Notes: generated from the sequence alone by a model not told the origin. Positions 7,179 to 14,249 are shown, counted from the stretch's first letter. The stretch: 18,022 nt of DNA from DASQVO01 sp035640715 (GCA_035640715.1 DASQVO010000341.1:1-18022); one strand, 5' to 3'. Made by a program: numbers and translations.

Positions 7179-7269
7179 CCCATCATCCGAGACTCCCGGG
7201 TACACCCCGGGGATGGGGTCTCCTCGTGCGTGATCATCCCTGGCACCGATGATGGGCTGGGATGATGGG
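7179..7269 (+). promoter_or_regulatory. Structured leader with alternative hairpins ahead of the gamma-glutamyltransferase gene
   Basis: CCCATCATCC (7179-7188) can pair perfectly with GGATGATGGG (7260-7269). The same 3' arm can instead pair with ATCATCCC (7233-7240) through GGGATGAT (7259-7266). Between them GAGAC and GTCTC with CCCGGG blocks form another stem around 7189-7221. The Shine-Dalgarno of the downstream gene lies about 30 bases beyond. Mutually exclusive stems suggest, but do not show, attenuation. Confidence 0.3.
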
Positions 7270-7306
7270 TCTGGGAGGACAGCACGTAAGAGCCGATGGA
7301 GGGTTG

Positions 7307-9199
7307 ATGCCGGGAGCCAGCGAGTTCACCACGAGGCCGGAGCTGGCCGGGACGTTCGGCATGGTTGCCTCGACCCACTGGCTTGCCTCGGCGGCCGGCA
7401 TGTCCGTGCTGGAGAAAGGCGGCAACGCGTTCGATGCCGCGGTCGCGGCCGGCCTGGTCCTGCAGGTCGTCGAGCCGCACCTGTCCGGCCCCGGTGGTGA
7501 GGTCCCGATCATCGGGTTCGACGCCCGGGGCGGCGGCCCGTTCGTCATCGACGGGCAGGGGCCCGCGCCGGCCGCCGCCATCCCCGCCGCGTTCGCCGAC
7601 CTCGGCATCGACCTGGTGCCGGGCAGCGGCCTGCTCGCGGCGTGCGTGCCGGGCGCGTTCGGTGCGTGGATGCTGTTGCTGCGCGACCACGGCGTGGCAC
7701 GGCTGCGAGACGTCATGAGCTACGCGATCGGCTACGCCGGCGGCGGCTATCCGGTCGTCCCCGGGATCAGCGGCGCTATCGCGAGCGTGGCCGGGATGTT
7801 CCGCGAGCACTGGCCCAGCTCCGCCGAGGTGTACCTGCCGGGCGGGAACGTGCCGGCCCCCGGTTCCCGGTTCACCAACCCGCGCCTGGCCGACACCTAC
7901 CAGCGGGTCCTCGACGAGGCCGAAGCCGCCGCCACCGGCCGCGACGAGCAGATCGACGCGGCCCGCCGGGTCTTCTACGAGGGATTCGTCGCCGAGGCGA
8001 TCGCCGCCTACGCCGAGCACACCGAGGTGATGGACGTGACCGGGCGGCCGCACCGCGGGCTGCTCCGCTACGACGACATGGCGGGCTGGCAGGCCGGTGT
8101 GGAGGACCCGCTGACCTTCGACTACGCCGGGCTGACCGTCTGCAAGACCCAGCCCTGGGGCCAAGGGCCGGTCTTCCTCCAGCAGCTGGCGCTGCTCGCT
8201 GGGTTCGACCTGGCCGCGATGGGCCCGGGCAGCGCCGACTACATCCACACGGTGACCGAATGCGCCAAGCTCGCGTTCGCTGACCGGGAAGCCTGGTACG
8301 GCGACCCGAAGTTCACCGACGTCCCGGTCAAGGCGCTGCTCTCACCCGGCTACGCCGACGAACGGCGCCGCCTGATCGGCTCCACCGCCTCGCCGGACCT
8401 GATCCCCGGCACCCCGGAGGGGCCCGGAGGGCCGGAACCGCGGCTGCCCGCATTCGCCACGGCTTCGTTCGGCCCGGGTCGCGGCACCACAGCCGGCCGG
8501 GGCAGCGGGGATCCGGGCCTGGACCCGCGACCGGTGCCCCCCCTCGACCCGGCGACTGGCGAGCCGACGGCACGGACCAGCGGGCCGGCCGCGGACCTGG
8601 GCGCCGGGACCGCCCGGCAGGGGGACACCTGCCACGTCGACGTCGCGGACCGGTTCGGCAACGTGGTCAGCGCCACCCCGAGCGGGGCGTGGCTGCAGTC
8701 CTCGCCGGTCATCCCCGCGCTCGGTTTCTGCCTGGGCACCCGGGCCCAGATGTTCGCGCTGGAGGCGGGCCTGCCGGCCACGCTGGTGCCCGGCAAGCGG
8801 CCGAGGACCACCCTGTCGCCAAGCCTCGCGCTACGCGACGGCGAGCCGTACCTCGCGTTCGGCACGCCCGGCGGGGACCAGCAGGACCAGTGGACGATGG
8901 CGTTCTTCCTCAACCACGTGCATTTCGGGATGAACCTGCAGCAGGCCATCGACGCGGCCGAGTTCCATACCCGGCACTTCCCGTCCTCGTTCTACCCGCG
9001 GCAGGCCGCGCCGCTCGCCATCGATATCGAGGAGCGGGCCGGGGAGCAGGTCATCGCGGAGCTCCGCAGGCGCGGGCATGACGTCACCGTGCGCCCGCCC
9101 TGGTCCCTGGGCCGGGTCAGCGCCGTCGCCCGCCGCGGCGGCATGCTCTACGCAGCCGCCAACCCGCGCGGCATGCAAGGCTACGCCATCGGCCGCTGA
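7307..9199 (+). CDS. ggt: Gamma-glutamyltransferase family protein
   Basis: N-terminal nucleophile hydrolase of the gamma-glutamyltransferase superfamily, 630 aa, made as a precursor that self-cleaves into two subunits. The large subunit shows GGNAFDAAVAAGL (about 39-50) and EPHLSGPGGE (56-65). The small subunit would begin at Thr441 in GDTCHVDVADRFGNVVSATPSG, where Thr is the nucleophile and the usual second Thr is Cys. The oxyanion/substrate block GTPGGDQQDQW starts at 519. The DTCH and QDQW forms mark a branch distinct from classical glutathione-cleaving GGT, so the substrate is open. About 80 residues before Thr441 form a Pro/Gly-rich linker. No signal peptide is visible, so it is probably cytoplasmic. 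ATG 7307 has GGAGGG at 7298-7303; an in-frame ATG at 7262 lacks a good ribosome site. Confidence 0.88.
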   Translation: MPGASEFTTRPELAGTFGMVASTHWLASAAGMSVLEKGGNAFDAAVAAGLVLQVVEPHLSGPGGEVPIIGFDARGGGPFVIDGQGPAPAAAIPAAFADLGIDLVPGSGLLAACVPGAFGAWMLLLRDHGVARLRDVMSYAIGYAGGGYPVVPGISGAIASVAGMFREHWPSSAEVYLPGGNVPAPGSRFTNPRLADTYQRVLDEAEAAATGRDEQIDAARRVFYEGFVAEAIAAYAEHTEVMDVTGRPHRGLLRYDDMAGWQAGVEDPLTFDYAGLTVCKTQPWGQGPVFLQQLALLAGFDLAAMGPGSADYIHTVTECAKLAFADREAWYGDPKFTDVPVKALLSPGYADERRRLIGSTASPDLIPGTPEGPGGPEPRLPAFATASFGPGRGTTAGRGSGDPGLDPRPVPPLDPATGEPTARTSGPAADLGAGTARQGDTCHVDVADRFGNVVSATPSGAWLQSSPVIPALGFCLGTRAQMFALEAGLPATLVPGKRPRTTLSPSLALRDGEPYLAFGTPGGDQQDQWTMAFFLNHVHFGMNLQQAIDAAEFHTRHFPSSFYPRQAAPLAIDIEERAGEQVIAELRRRGHDVTVRPPWSLGRVSAVARRGGMLYAAANPRGMQGYAIGR

Positions 9200-9207
9200 C
9201 CACGGCC
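9191..9207 (+). terminator. Short hairpin over the gamma-glutamyltransferase stop
   Basis: GGCCG (9191-9195) and CGGCC (9203-9207) form a 5-bp stem with a seven-base loop containing the stop codon, followed by TGTT. It is a weak terminator candidate only. Confidence 0.25.
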
Positions 9208-9285
9208 TGTTCGGGGAGCAGCGCGCTCGCCGGGCAATATGCCATCACTGGTGGCCTGTGGACCTTGGGGTGTCACCTTCCGTGG

Positions 9286-9303
9286 CATGACACATGTCAT
9301 GAC
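9286..9303. promoter_or_regulatory. Palindromic operator candidate upstream of the ABC exporter operon
   Basis: CATGACA (9286-9292) and TGTCATG (9295-9301) form a perfect dyad with a two-base centre, and GTCATGAC (9296-9303) is itself palindromic. A second imperfect dyad, GGTGTCATGAAGTCACC, lies at 9346-9362, nearer the start codon. The 219-base gap 9200-9418 carries no gene. These sites probably bind a dimeric regulator of the exporter genes. A confident promoter was not found. Confidence 0.45.
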
Positions 9304-9418
9304 GGGGTGCGGATTCATGGCACTGCCGCCGCGGGGGCGGCCGATGGTGTCATGAAGTCACCCGCCAGCCGGAGCAGACAGCGCCCGCGGCGGGACGGTC
9401 CACGCGGAAGGGAAACCG

Positions 9419-10387
9419 ATGAGTCAGGGACACACGGGGGCACCGAAGGCGCCAGTGGTCTCCTTCGAGAACGTCAGGAAGGTCTACGGACATGTCCCGG
9501 CCGTCGACGGCCTGTCGCTGGAGCTCCGGCCGGGGGAGACCGTTGCCTTCCTCGGCCCGAACGGGGCGGGCAAGTCCACCTCGCTCGACATGCTGCTGGC
9601 ATTGCGCAAGCCGACCAGCGGCAGGATCCGCATGTTCGGCTCCGACCCCTACCACGCGGTCAAGGCCGGGCGTGTCGGTGCGATGCTCCAGTCCGGCGGG
9701 CTGATGCCGGAGGTGACGGTCCGGGAACTAGTGACGCTCGTCACCGGCTTCCACCCCCGGCCGCTGCCGGTCGGGGTGACACTGCGGCGGGCCGGTGTGG
9801 CCAGTTTCGCCGACCAGCGGGTGGACAAGCTCTCCGGCGGCCAGACGCAGCGGGTCCGGTTCGCGCTGGCGATCGTGGGCGAGTGCGACCTGATCGTGCT
9901 CGATGAGCCGACCACGGCGATGGACGTCGAGACGCGGCAGGCGTTCTGGGCGAACATGAAGGTCGAGGTCGCCGAGGGGCGGACGCTGCTGTTCGCCACG
10001 CATTACCTCGAGGAGGCCGACCAGGCCGCCGACCGCATCCTGGTCATCAACAAGGGCCGGCTGCTGGCCGACGGCACGCCGAGCGAGATCAAGGCCCGGG
10101 CCGGCGCCAAGCGGATCTCGTTCCGGCTGGACCAGGTGAACGAGCCGTTCCTGCTGGGGCTGCCCGCTCTGGTGAACCTGGAGATCCGGCACGACCTGGT
10201 GCAGATCCAGTCGTCCGACTCCGACCGCACCCTGTACGCGCTGCTCGACGCGGGCTACCGGCCGCGCGAGATCGAGGTGTCCAGCCTCGGCCTGGAGCAG
10301 GCGTTCCTGGCCATCACGGCCGAAGACAACAACGGCGGTGCGCAGCCGGCAGACGTGGACTACGCGGAGCAGAAGGAGACAATCTGA
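9419..10387 (+). CDS. ABC transporter ATP-binding protein (drug-export, DrrA-like)
   Basis: ATPase subunit of an ABC-2 type exporter, 322 aa, of the class used for antibiotic or lipid export. Walker A is GPNGAGKS at residues 46-53, the signature LSGGQTQRV starts at 138, Walker B VLDEP has Asp162-Glu163, and the H-loop is His195 in ATHYLEEAD. The C-terminal third (about 225-322) is the variable regulatory extension usual in DrrA-like proteins. AAGGG at 9408-9412 sits six bases from the ATG. The stop overlaps the permease start by TGATG, so the two are translated together. A histidine kinase and NarL-type regulator follow, an arrangement known from antibiotic-sensing detoxification modules. The exported compound cannot be deduced from the sequence. 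Confidence 0.94.
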   Translation: MSQGHTGAPKAPVVSFENVRKVYGHVPAVDGLSLELRPGETVAFLGPNGAGKSTSLDMLLALRKPTSGRIRMFGSDPYHAVKAGRVGAMLQSGGLMPEVTVRELVTLVTGFHPRPLPVGVTLRRAGVASFADQRVDKLSGGQTQRVRFALAIVGECDLIVLDEPTTAMDVETRQAFWANMKVEVAEGRTLLFATHYLEEADQAADRILVINKGRLLADGTPSEIKARAGAKRISFRLDQVNEPFLLGLPALVNLEIRHDLVQIQSSDSDRTLYALLDAGYRPREIEVSSLGLEQAFLAITAEDNNGGAQPADVDYAEQKETI

Positions 10388-11118
10388 TGCAGGGCACACT
10401 CGCACTGGCCCGCGCCGAAATGCGGCGGCTGCGCCGCAACCGGCGGTACACCATCTTCGCGGTCGGGCTCCCGGTCGTGCTCTATCTGGTCATCGCGCCG
10501 TCGGTGAAGCACGCGACCGCCTACGGCGTCGCTTACGCCGCGTACTACATGATCGCCATGGCCTCGATCGGCGCCTTCAGCGGCGCGCTTACCGGCAACG
10601 CGCAGCGCATCGCCCAGGAGCGCAAGGACGGCTGGATCCGCCAGCTCCGGCTCACCGCGCTGCCGGCCAATGCCTACGTGACCGCCAAGATCCTCGCGTC
10701 GATGGTCATCACGGTGCCGGGCATCGTCATCGTGCTGCTGCTGGGCCGCTTCTACGGCGACGTTCACCTGGCCGGCTGGAAGTGGCTGGCCATCGGCGCC
10801 ATCATCTGGATCGGCTCGCTGACGTTCGCGGCGCTCGCGGTGGCCATCGGCTACCGGTTCGAGCCGGACACCGTGCAGCCGATTGCCATGCTTGTGTACT
10901 TCGTGATGTCGATCCTCGGCGGGCTCTGGTTCGCGCTCAGCGGCTTCCTGGAGAAGCTCGGCCGGGTGCTGCCCACCTACCAGATCACCAAGATCGGCAC
11001 GGACCTGATCAGCAGCCAGTCGGTACCCGCGACCGCGTACATAACGATCATCGCCTGGTTCGCCGGCTTCGTCCTGCTCGCCGTATGGGCGGTGCGCAGC
11101 ACGGCCGAGACCGTCTGA
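10387..11118 (+). CDS. ABC-2 type exporter permease
   Basis: Membrane subunit of the exporter, 243 aa, with about six hydrophobic helices. The first follows a short cytoplasmic RAEMRRLRRNRRYTIF segment, the usual N terminus of this family. EGEERKDGWIRQ-like family sequence is represented by QERKDGWIRQLRLTALPANAYVTAK, the conserved cytoplasmic loop between helices 2 and 3. The last helices include MLVYFVMSILGGLWFALSGF, an ABC-2 pattern, and an intervening amphipathic segment LGRVLPTYQITKIG. AAGGAG at 10373-10378, inside the end of the ATPase gene, is eight bases from the ATG. Two strong hairpins follow directly, ending the ABC operon before the kinase gene. Confidence 0.92.
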   Translation: MQGTLALARAEMRRLRRNRRYTIFAVGLPVVLYLVIAPSVKHATAYGVAYAAYYMIAMASIGAFSGALTGNAQRIAQERKDGWIRQLRLTALPANAYVTAKILASMVITVPGIVIVLLLGRFYGDVHLAGWKWLAIGAIIWIGSLTFAALAVAIGYRFEPDTVQPIAMLVYFVMSILGGLWFALSGFLEKLGRVLPTYQITKIGTDLISSQSVPATAYITIIAWFAGFVLLAVWAVRSTAETV

Positions 11119-11129
11119 TCAGCCGACGG

Positions 11130-11171
11130 GGCCTGGCCGGCGAGACCCGCGGGGGCCTCGCTGGCCAGGCC
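11130..11171 (+). terminator. Strong terminator hairpin after the ABC permease
   Basis: Fifteen bases, GGCCTGGCCGGCGAG (11130-11144), pair with CTCGCTGGCCAGGCC (11157-11171) with only one G-T wobble. The 12-base loop could close further through CCC/GGG. It begins 12 bases after the permease stop. No T tract follows, consistent with actinobacterial terminators. Confidence 0.75.
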
Positions 11172-11189
11172 ACGGGGGCCTTGCCGACA

Positions 11190-11223
11190 GGCCGGGGGCG
11201 TACCGCACGGTGCGCCCCCGGCC
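11190..11223 (+). terminator. Second, tandem terminator-like hairpin
   Basis: GGCCGGGGGCG (11190-11200) pairs perfectly with CGCCCCCGGCC (11213-11223). The stem extends inward through T-G, A-T, C-G and C-G pairs to a GCAC tetraloop, giving about 15 bp. It lies 18 bases after the first hairpin. The right arm runs into the first copy of the repeat array. Confidence 0.65.
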
Positions 11224-11316
11224 GCACAGGCATGACTGCACCGGCTGGCATCACTGCCCGGCCGCACAGGCATGACCGCCCGGTCGGCATGACGGCCCCG
11301 GTCGGCCGGGCATGAC
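11217..11316. repeat. Array of GGCATGAC-containing repeats upstream of the kinase gene
   Basis: A 20-base unit, CCCGGCCGCACAGGCATGAC, occurs exactly at 11217-11236 and 11257-11276, 40 bases apart. Shorter versions follow: CCGGCTGGCATCAC (11241-11254), CCGGTCGGCATGAC (11280-11293) and CCGGTCGGCCGGGCATGAC (11298-11316). The array ends 17 bases before the ribosome site of the kinase gene. It may be a multi-site operator or a degenerate tandem repeat. Confidence 0.6.
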
Positions 11317-11348
11317 AGCATGGACGGACATTGAAGGAGGCGGCGGCG

Positions 11349-12833
11349 ATGGCGGGCACTGACGCGATGACGGGCTGTGCTGAGACGGATCGGCGCCCGA
11401 GCCTCACGCGGAGTGGCGTACTGGGAAAGTGGGGCCCCGGAACGGGCGGCCCGGTGCGCTGGTTCTTCTCGGCGATCTGGCTCGTCTACCTGATCCAGCC
11501 GGTCGCCAACCTGTTCAGCCGGGGCCACTCCGCACTGTGGATCACCGGCGGCGTGGTGCTGACGATGGTGTTCAGCGCGGTCTACGTGGCCGTGGTCGGC
11601 GTGTGGGACTGGCATCCCCGGCGGGCCCGCGCCGGGTTCGGCGTCATCATCGCGCTGGCCGTGCTCGCCTGCCTCATCTACGGTGCCGACTGGACCCCGC
11701 TGTGGATCTATGTGTCCGTTGCCACCGGATTCATTATCCCGGGGCGGCGTGCGGCGATGCTGGCTGTCGCCGGGGTCGGCGCCTGCTACGCAGTGTTCTC
11801 GTCGATCGCGCACGTGTCTGCCAGCAATCTCCTCGTCATCCTGCTGCCTGTGATGCTGACCGGCTGGGCCATGATCGGCTTCCGGATGCAGATGCTGCTC
11901 ATGCACGAGCTCAGGCAGGCCCGCGAGACCGTGGCCAAGCTGGCGGCGAACGAGGAGCGCTTGCGGCTCGCGCGCGACATGCACGACCTGACCGGCCAGT
12001 CGCTGTCCCTCATCACGCTGAAGTCGGAACTTGCGGTCAAGATGCTCGGCAGGCTGGCGCCGTCGCGCGAGCGGGACGCGGTGCTCAGCGAGGTCGCTGA
12101 CATCGGGCGGGTCAGCCGCCAGACGCTGCACGACATCAGGGAGGCCGTCAGCGGGTACCGTCGGCCGACACTCGCGGTCGAGATCATCACGGCACGCACG
12201 TCGCTGGAGGCCGCCGGCATCGGCCTCGACGACGACCCGGCGCTGACGCTGCGCTCCGGCACCCTCGATCCGGAGGCCGAGGCGGCGCTCGCCTGGTGCC
12301 TGCGGGAGGCGGTCACCAACGTGATCCGCCACTCCGGGGCGCGGACCTGCCGTGTCCGCCTGACCGAGCGCGCGGGGGAGTTCTCGCTCGAGATCAGCGA
12401 CGACGGGCGGGGTCTGAACGGCGCCGGCCGCACCGCGCGGGACGCCGGCCCGGTGCCGGCCGGCAGCCTGGGCAGCCCGGACCGGGGCAACGCGGGCGGC
12501 GCTGACCGCCCGGACGGCGGGGCAAGCTCGGGCAGCGGCCTGCATGGCATGTCCGAGCGGCTGTCTGCGGTCGGTGGCCGGTTCTGGGTAGGGCCCGCGG
12601 GCCGCGACGGGGGTTTCCGCGTGATCGCGACCGTTCCCGGCTCGCTAGCCATGCCGGCCTCAAGAGAAGCGGAATCCACACCGGCGGCGCCGGCAGCGCC
12701 GGCCGCAGCAGCCTCACAGGCCGGGCTGGCTCCTTCAGCCTCAACAGCCTCACCAGCCGCGCGCGCCGACGCGGGAAACGGGCGGCCAGCTACGGCCATG
12801 CCCGGTGCGCGGGACGCTAACGTGCCTTCGTGA
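11349..12833 (+). CDS. Sensor histidine kinase, HisKA_3/DesK-like
   Basis: Membrane sensor kinase, 494 aa, paired with the NarL-type regulator it overlaps by GTGA. About six membrane helices fill residues 38-185, with almost no extracellular loop, so it probably senses within or at the membrane. The HisKA_3 dimerisation domain holds His212 in ARDMHDLTGQSLSLI. The ATPase domain has Asn324 in EAVTNVIRHSGA, DDGRG from 352 and GSGLHGM from 395. The 40-residue gap between the last two blocks is Gly/Asp/Arg-rich and longer than usual. After FRVIATVPG (near 427) comes an Ala/Pro/Ser tail of about 65 residues. ATG 11349 is chosen because AAGGAGG (11334-11340) is eight bases upstream; an in-frame TTG at 11331 is not needed. 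It probably regulates the exporter genes upstream. Confidence 0.92.
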   Translation: MAGTDAMTGCAETDRRPSLTRSGVLGKWGPGTGGPVRWFFSAIWLVYLIQPVANLFSRGHSALWITGGVVLTMVFSAVYVAVVGVWDWHPRRARAGFGVIIALAVLACLIYGADWTPLWIYVSVATGFIIPGRRAAMLAVAGVGACYAVFSSIAHVSASNLLVILLPVMLTGWAMIGFRMQMLLMHELRQARETVAKLAANEERLRLARDMHDLTGQSLSLITLKSELAVKMLGRLAPSRERDAVLSEVADIGRVSRQTLHDIREAVSGYRRPTLAVEIITARTSLEAAGIGLDDDPALTLRSGTLDPEAEAALAWCLREAVTNVIRHSGARTCRVRLTERAGEFSLEISDDGRGLNGAGRTARDAGPVPAGSLGSPDRGNAGGADRPDGGASSGSGLHGMSERLSAVGGRFWVGPAGRDGGFRVIATVPGSLAMPASREAESTPAAPAAPAAAASQAGLAPSASTASPAARADAGNGRPATAMPGARDANVPS

Positions 12834-13453
12834 CCGACCGCGACCCAACCATCCGCGTCCTCCTCGCAGATGACCAGACCCTGATCCGCGAGGCGCTGGC
12901 GGCGCTGCTCTCCTACGAGCCCGACATCGAGGTCGTTGCCCAGGTGGGCCGGGGCGACGAGGTCGTGGGTGCCGCCGCTGAGCACGACATCGACGTCGCC
13001 TTGCTGGACATCGAAATGCCCGGGATGGACGGCCTCGCGGCAGCGGCCCAGCTGCACCGGGCCCAGCCGGGCGTGAAGATCGTGATCCTGACGACGTTCG
13101 GCCGGCCTGGCTTTCTGCGCAGGGCCATGGAATCGGGCGTGTCCGCGTTCATCGTCAAGGACTCGCCGCCGGACCGGCTCGCGACTGCGGTGCGCAAGGC
13201 GCTGGCGGGGGAGCGTGTCATCGATCCCGACCTGGCCGCCGCCGCCCTGGCCGAGGGCATCAACCCGCTGACGCCGCGCGAGCGGGACGTGCTGGCGGCA
13301 TCGGCGGACGGCTCGATCGTCTCGGAGATCGCCGCCAAGCTCTTCCTGTCCGAGGGAACGGTGCGCAACTATCTCTCGTCCTGCATCCAGAAGACCGGTG
13401 CCCGCAACCGCACCGAGGCCCTGCGCATCGCCGAGGAACGCGGCTGGCTGTAA
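12830..13453 (+). CDS. NarL/DesR-type response regulator
   Basis: DNA-binding partner of the preceding kinase, 207 aa. The receiver domain has Asp14-Asp15, phosphoacceptor Asp60 in VALLDIEMPGMDG, Thr88 in VILTTFGRPG and Lys110 in FIVKD. The LuxR/NarL-type helix-turn-helix spans about 145-205: LTPRERDVLAASADG, then VSEIAAKLFLSEGTVRNYLSS, and EALRIAEERGWL at the end. The order and TFGRPGFLRRAM segment are typical of DesR-like regulators linked to ABC exporters. Translation starts at GTG 12830 inside the kinase stop. Candidate targets are the CATGAC sites at 9286-9303 and 11217-11316; this is inference from repetition and position. Confidence 0.93.
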   Translation: MTDRDPTIRVLLADDQTLIREALAALLSYEPDIEVVAQVGRGDEVVGAAAEHDIDVALLDIEMPGMDGLAAAAQLHRAQPGVKIVILTTFGRPGFLRRAMESGVSAFIVKDSPPDRLATAVRKALAGERVIDPDLAAAALAEGINPLTPRERDVLAASADGSIVSEIAAKLFLSEGTVRNYLSSCIQKTGARNRTEALRIAEERGWL

Positions 13454-13513
13454 CCGATGGACAGAGCAGGCCGCGGGGGCCCGGCGGCAGGCTGCAACCA
13501 CTCATCGGGCAAT

Positions 13514-13564
13514 GTCATACCTGAGCGGCAGCGTGGTGAGCAAATGGTATTCTTCTGGTATGAC
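13514..13564 (+). promoter_or_regulatory. Promoter-operator of the toxin-antitoxin pair, probably leaderless
   Basis: GTCATACC (13514-13521) and GGTATGAC (13557-13564) are exact inverted copies separated by 35 bases, and a further GGTAT occurs at 13546-13550. A -10-like TATTCT at 13548-13553 lies six bases from the ATG at 13560, and no Shine-Dalgarno is present, so transcription probably begins at the start codon. The half-sites flank or overlap the -10, which suits the autorepression usual for such modules. No good -35 was found. Confidence 0.5.
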
Positions 13565-13787
13565 GACGAAGATCGCGGTGAGCCTGCCGGATGAACTGGC
13601 CGAACGGGCCCGCGAAGCGGTACGGGATGGTCGGGCATCCTCGGTTTCCGCGTATGTCGCCGCGGCGATCGCTCAGGCGGAGCGTACGCGGGGGATCACC
13701 GAACTGGTTGCCGATATGCGGGCCGAGGACGGCCCTCCGGACGAGGCCGACTACGCCTGGGCACGGCGTGCCCTGGGCCTGGAGTGA
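13560..13787 (+). CDS. vapB: Ribbon-helix-helix antitoxin (VapB-like)
   Basis: A 75-aa antitoxin that should bind its own operator through an N-terminal ribbon-helix-helix and neutralise the downstream toxin through its acidic C terminus. Residues 1-45 fit the fold: TTKIAVSLPDELAERAREAV forms the strand and first helix, and VSAYVAAAIAQAE the second. The tail MRAEDGPPDEADYAWARRALG is acidic and flexible, as toxin-binding tails are. The frame is open farther upstream, but those residues lie in non-coding DNA; ATG 13560 begins exactly at the fold and is probably translated leaderlessly. Its stop overlaps the toxin GTG start by four bases. Confidence 0.82.
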   Translation: MTTKIAVSLPDELAERAREAVRDGRASSVSAYVAAAIAQAERTRGITELVADMRAEDGPPDEADYAWARRALGLE

Positions 13788-14185
13788 GCACCGTCGGCAG
13801 TCGCGTGACCGGCGGCATCACCTTCGACACCGGGGCGCTGCTGGCGATCGAGCGGCGAAGCCGGCGCATGCAGGCCCTGCTCGACGAGATCGACAGGAAC
13901 GGCATCGGCGTCGCTGTCCCGGCCGGTGTTGTCGCCCAGGCGTGGCGAGGCGCTCCGAGGCAGGCGCGGATCGCCACTTTGCTCGCGGACGAGCGCACCC
14001 AGGTTCTGCCGCTGGACGATGCTTTTGCCCGCGCCGTCGGGCTGGCCTGTGGGCGCTGCGGCCACTCCGACGTGGTTGATGTGTCGGTGGCACTGTGCGC
14101 CAAATCGCGGGACGGCCGGGTTGTGACCTCCGATCCCGATGATCTCCATGCCGTTGACCCATCGCTGACGCTTATCGTGCCCTGA
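13784..14185 (+). CDS. vapC: PIN-domain toxin (VapC-like ribonuclease)
   Basis: A 133-aa PIN-domain protein; the family cleaves RNA with a Mg/Mn centre made by clustered acidic residues. Visible ones are Asp15 in ITFDTGALLAIE, Asp96 and Asp99 in HSDVVDVSVAL and Asp117 in VVTSDPDDL. The position often occupied by the second acid in other VapC proteins appears here as Gln52 in VPAGVVAQAWRG, a form I associate with an actinobacterial subgroup. Translation is coupled to the antitoxin by the GTGA overlap; a second in-frame GTG at 13805 would also preserve the domain. The target RNA is unknown. It converges with the lactate dehydrogenase gene, with 64 bases between stops and no clear terminator. 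Confidence 0.85.
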   Translation: MSTVGSRVTGGITFDTGALLAIERRSRRMQALLDEIDRNGIGVAVPAGVVAQAWRGAPRQARIATLLADERTQVLPLDDAFARAVGLACGRCGHSDVVDVSVALCAKSRDGRVVTSDPDDLHAVDPSLTLIVP

Positions 14186-14249
14186 CCCTTCCCGTTGGCA
14201 TCCTCTCCTGGTTCGTTGGTGCCGCCGGGGTGATACAGGCGGGGGAACC

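Noticed and set aside
7262..7306. Earlier ATG at 7262 for the gamma-glutamyltransferase
   Set aside because: It adds 15 residues without family match, lies within the predicted leader stems, and has no good ribosome site, unlike 7307.
11217..11316. CRISPR array
   Set aside because: Repeats are degenerate, with spacers of 3 to 20 bases and no cas genes; not CRISPR-like.
10977..12545. 522-codon minus-strand frame opposite the exporter permease end and the kinase
   Set aside because: It is a GC-skew shadow of two well-supported plus-strand genes and spans two strong hairpins and a repeat array. The product is low-complexity with no domain.
13470..13488. GCCGC/GCGGC hairpin after the NarL-type regulator as a terminator
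   Set aside because: Only a 5-bp stem with a 9-base loop in GC-rich DNA, so it is too weak to list as a feature.
11786..13501. 571-codon minus-strand frame opposite the kinase and NarL-type regulator
   Set aside because: It is antisense to clear HisKA_3 and NarL domains. Composition is Arg/Ala/Ser-rich without motifs.
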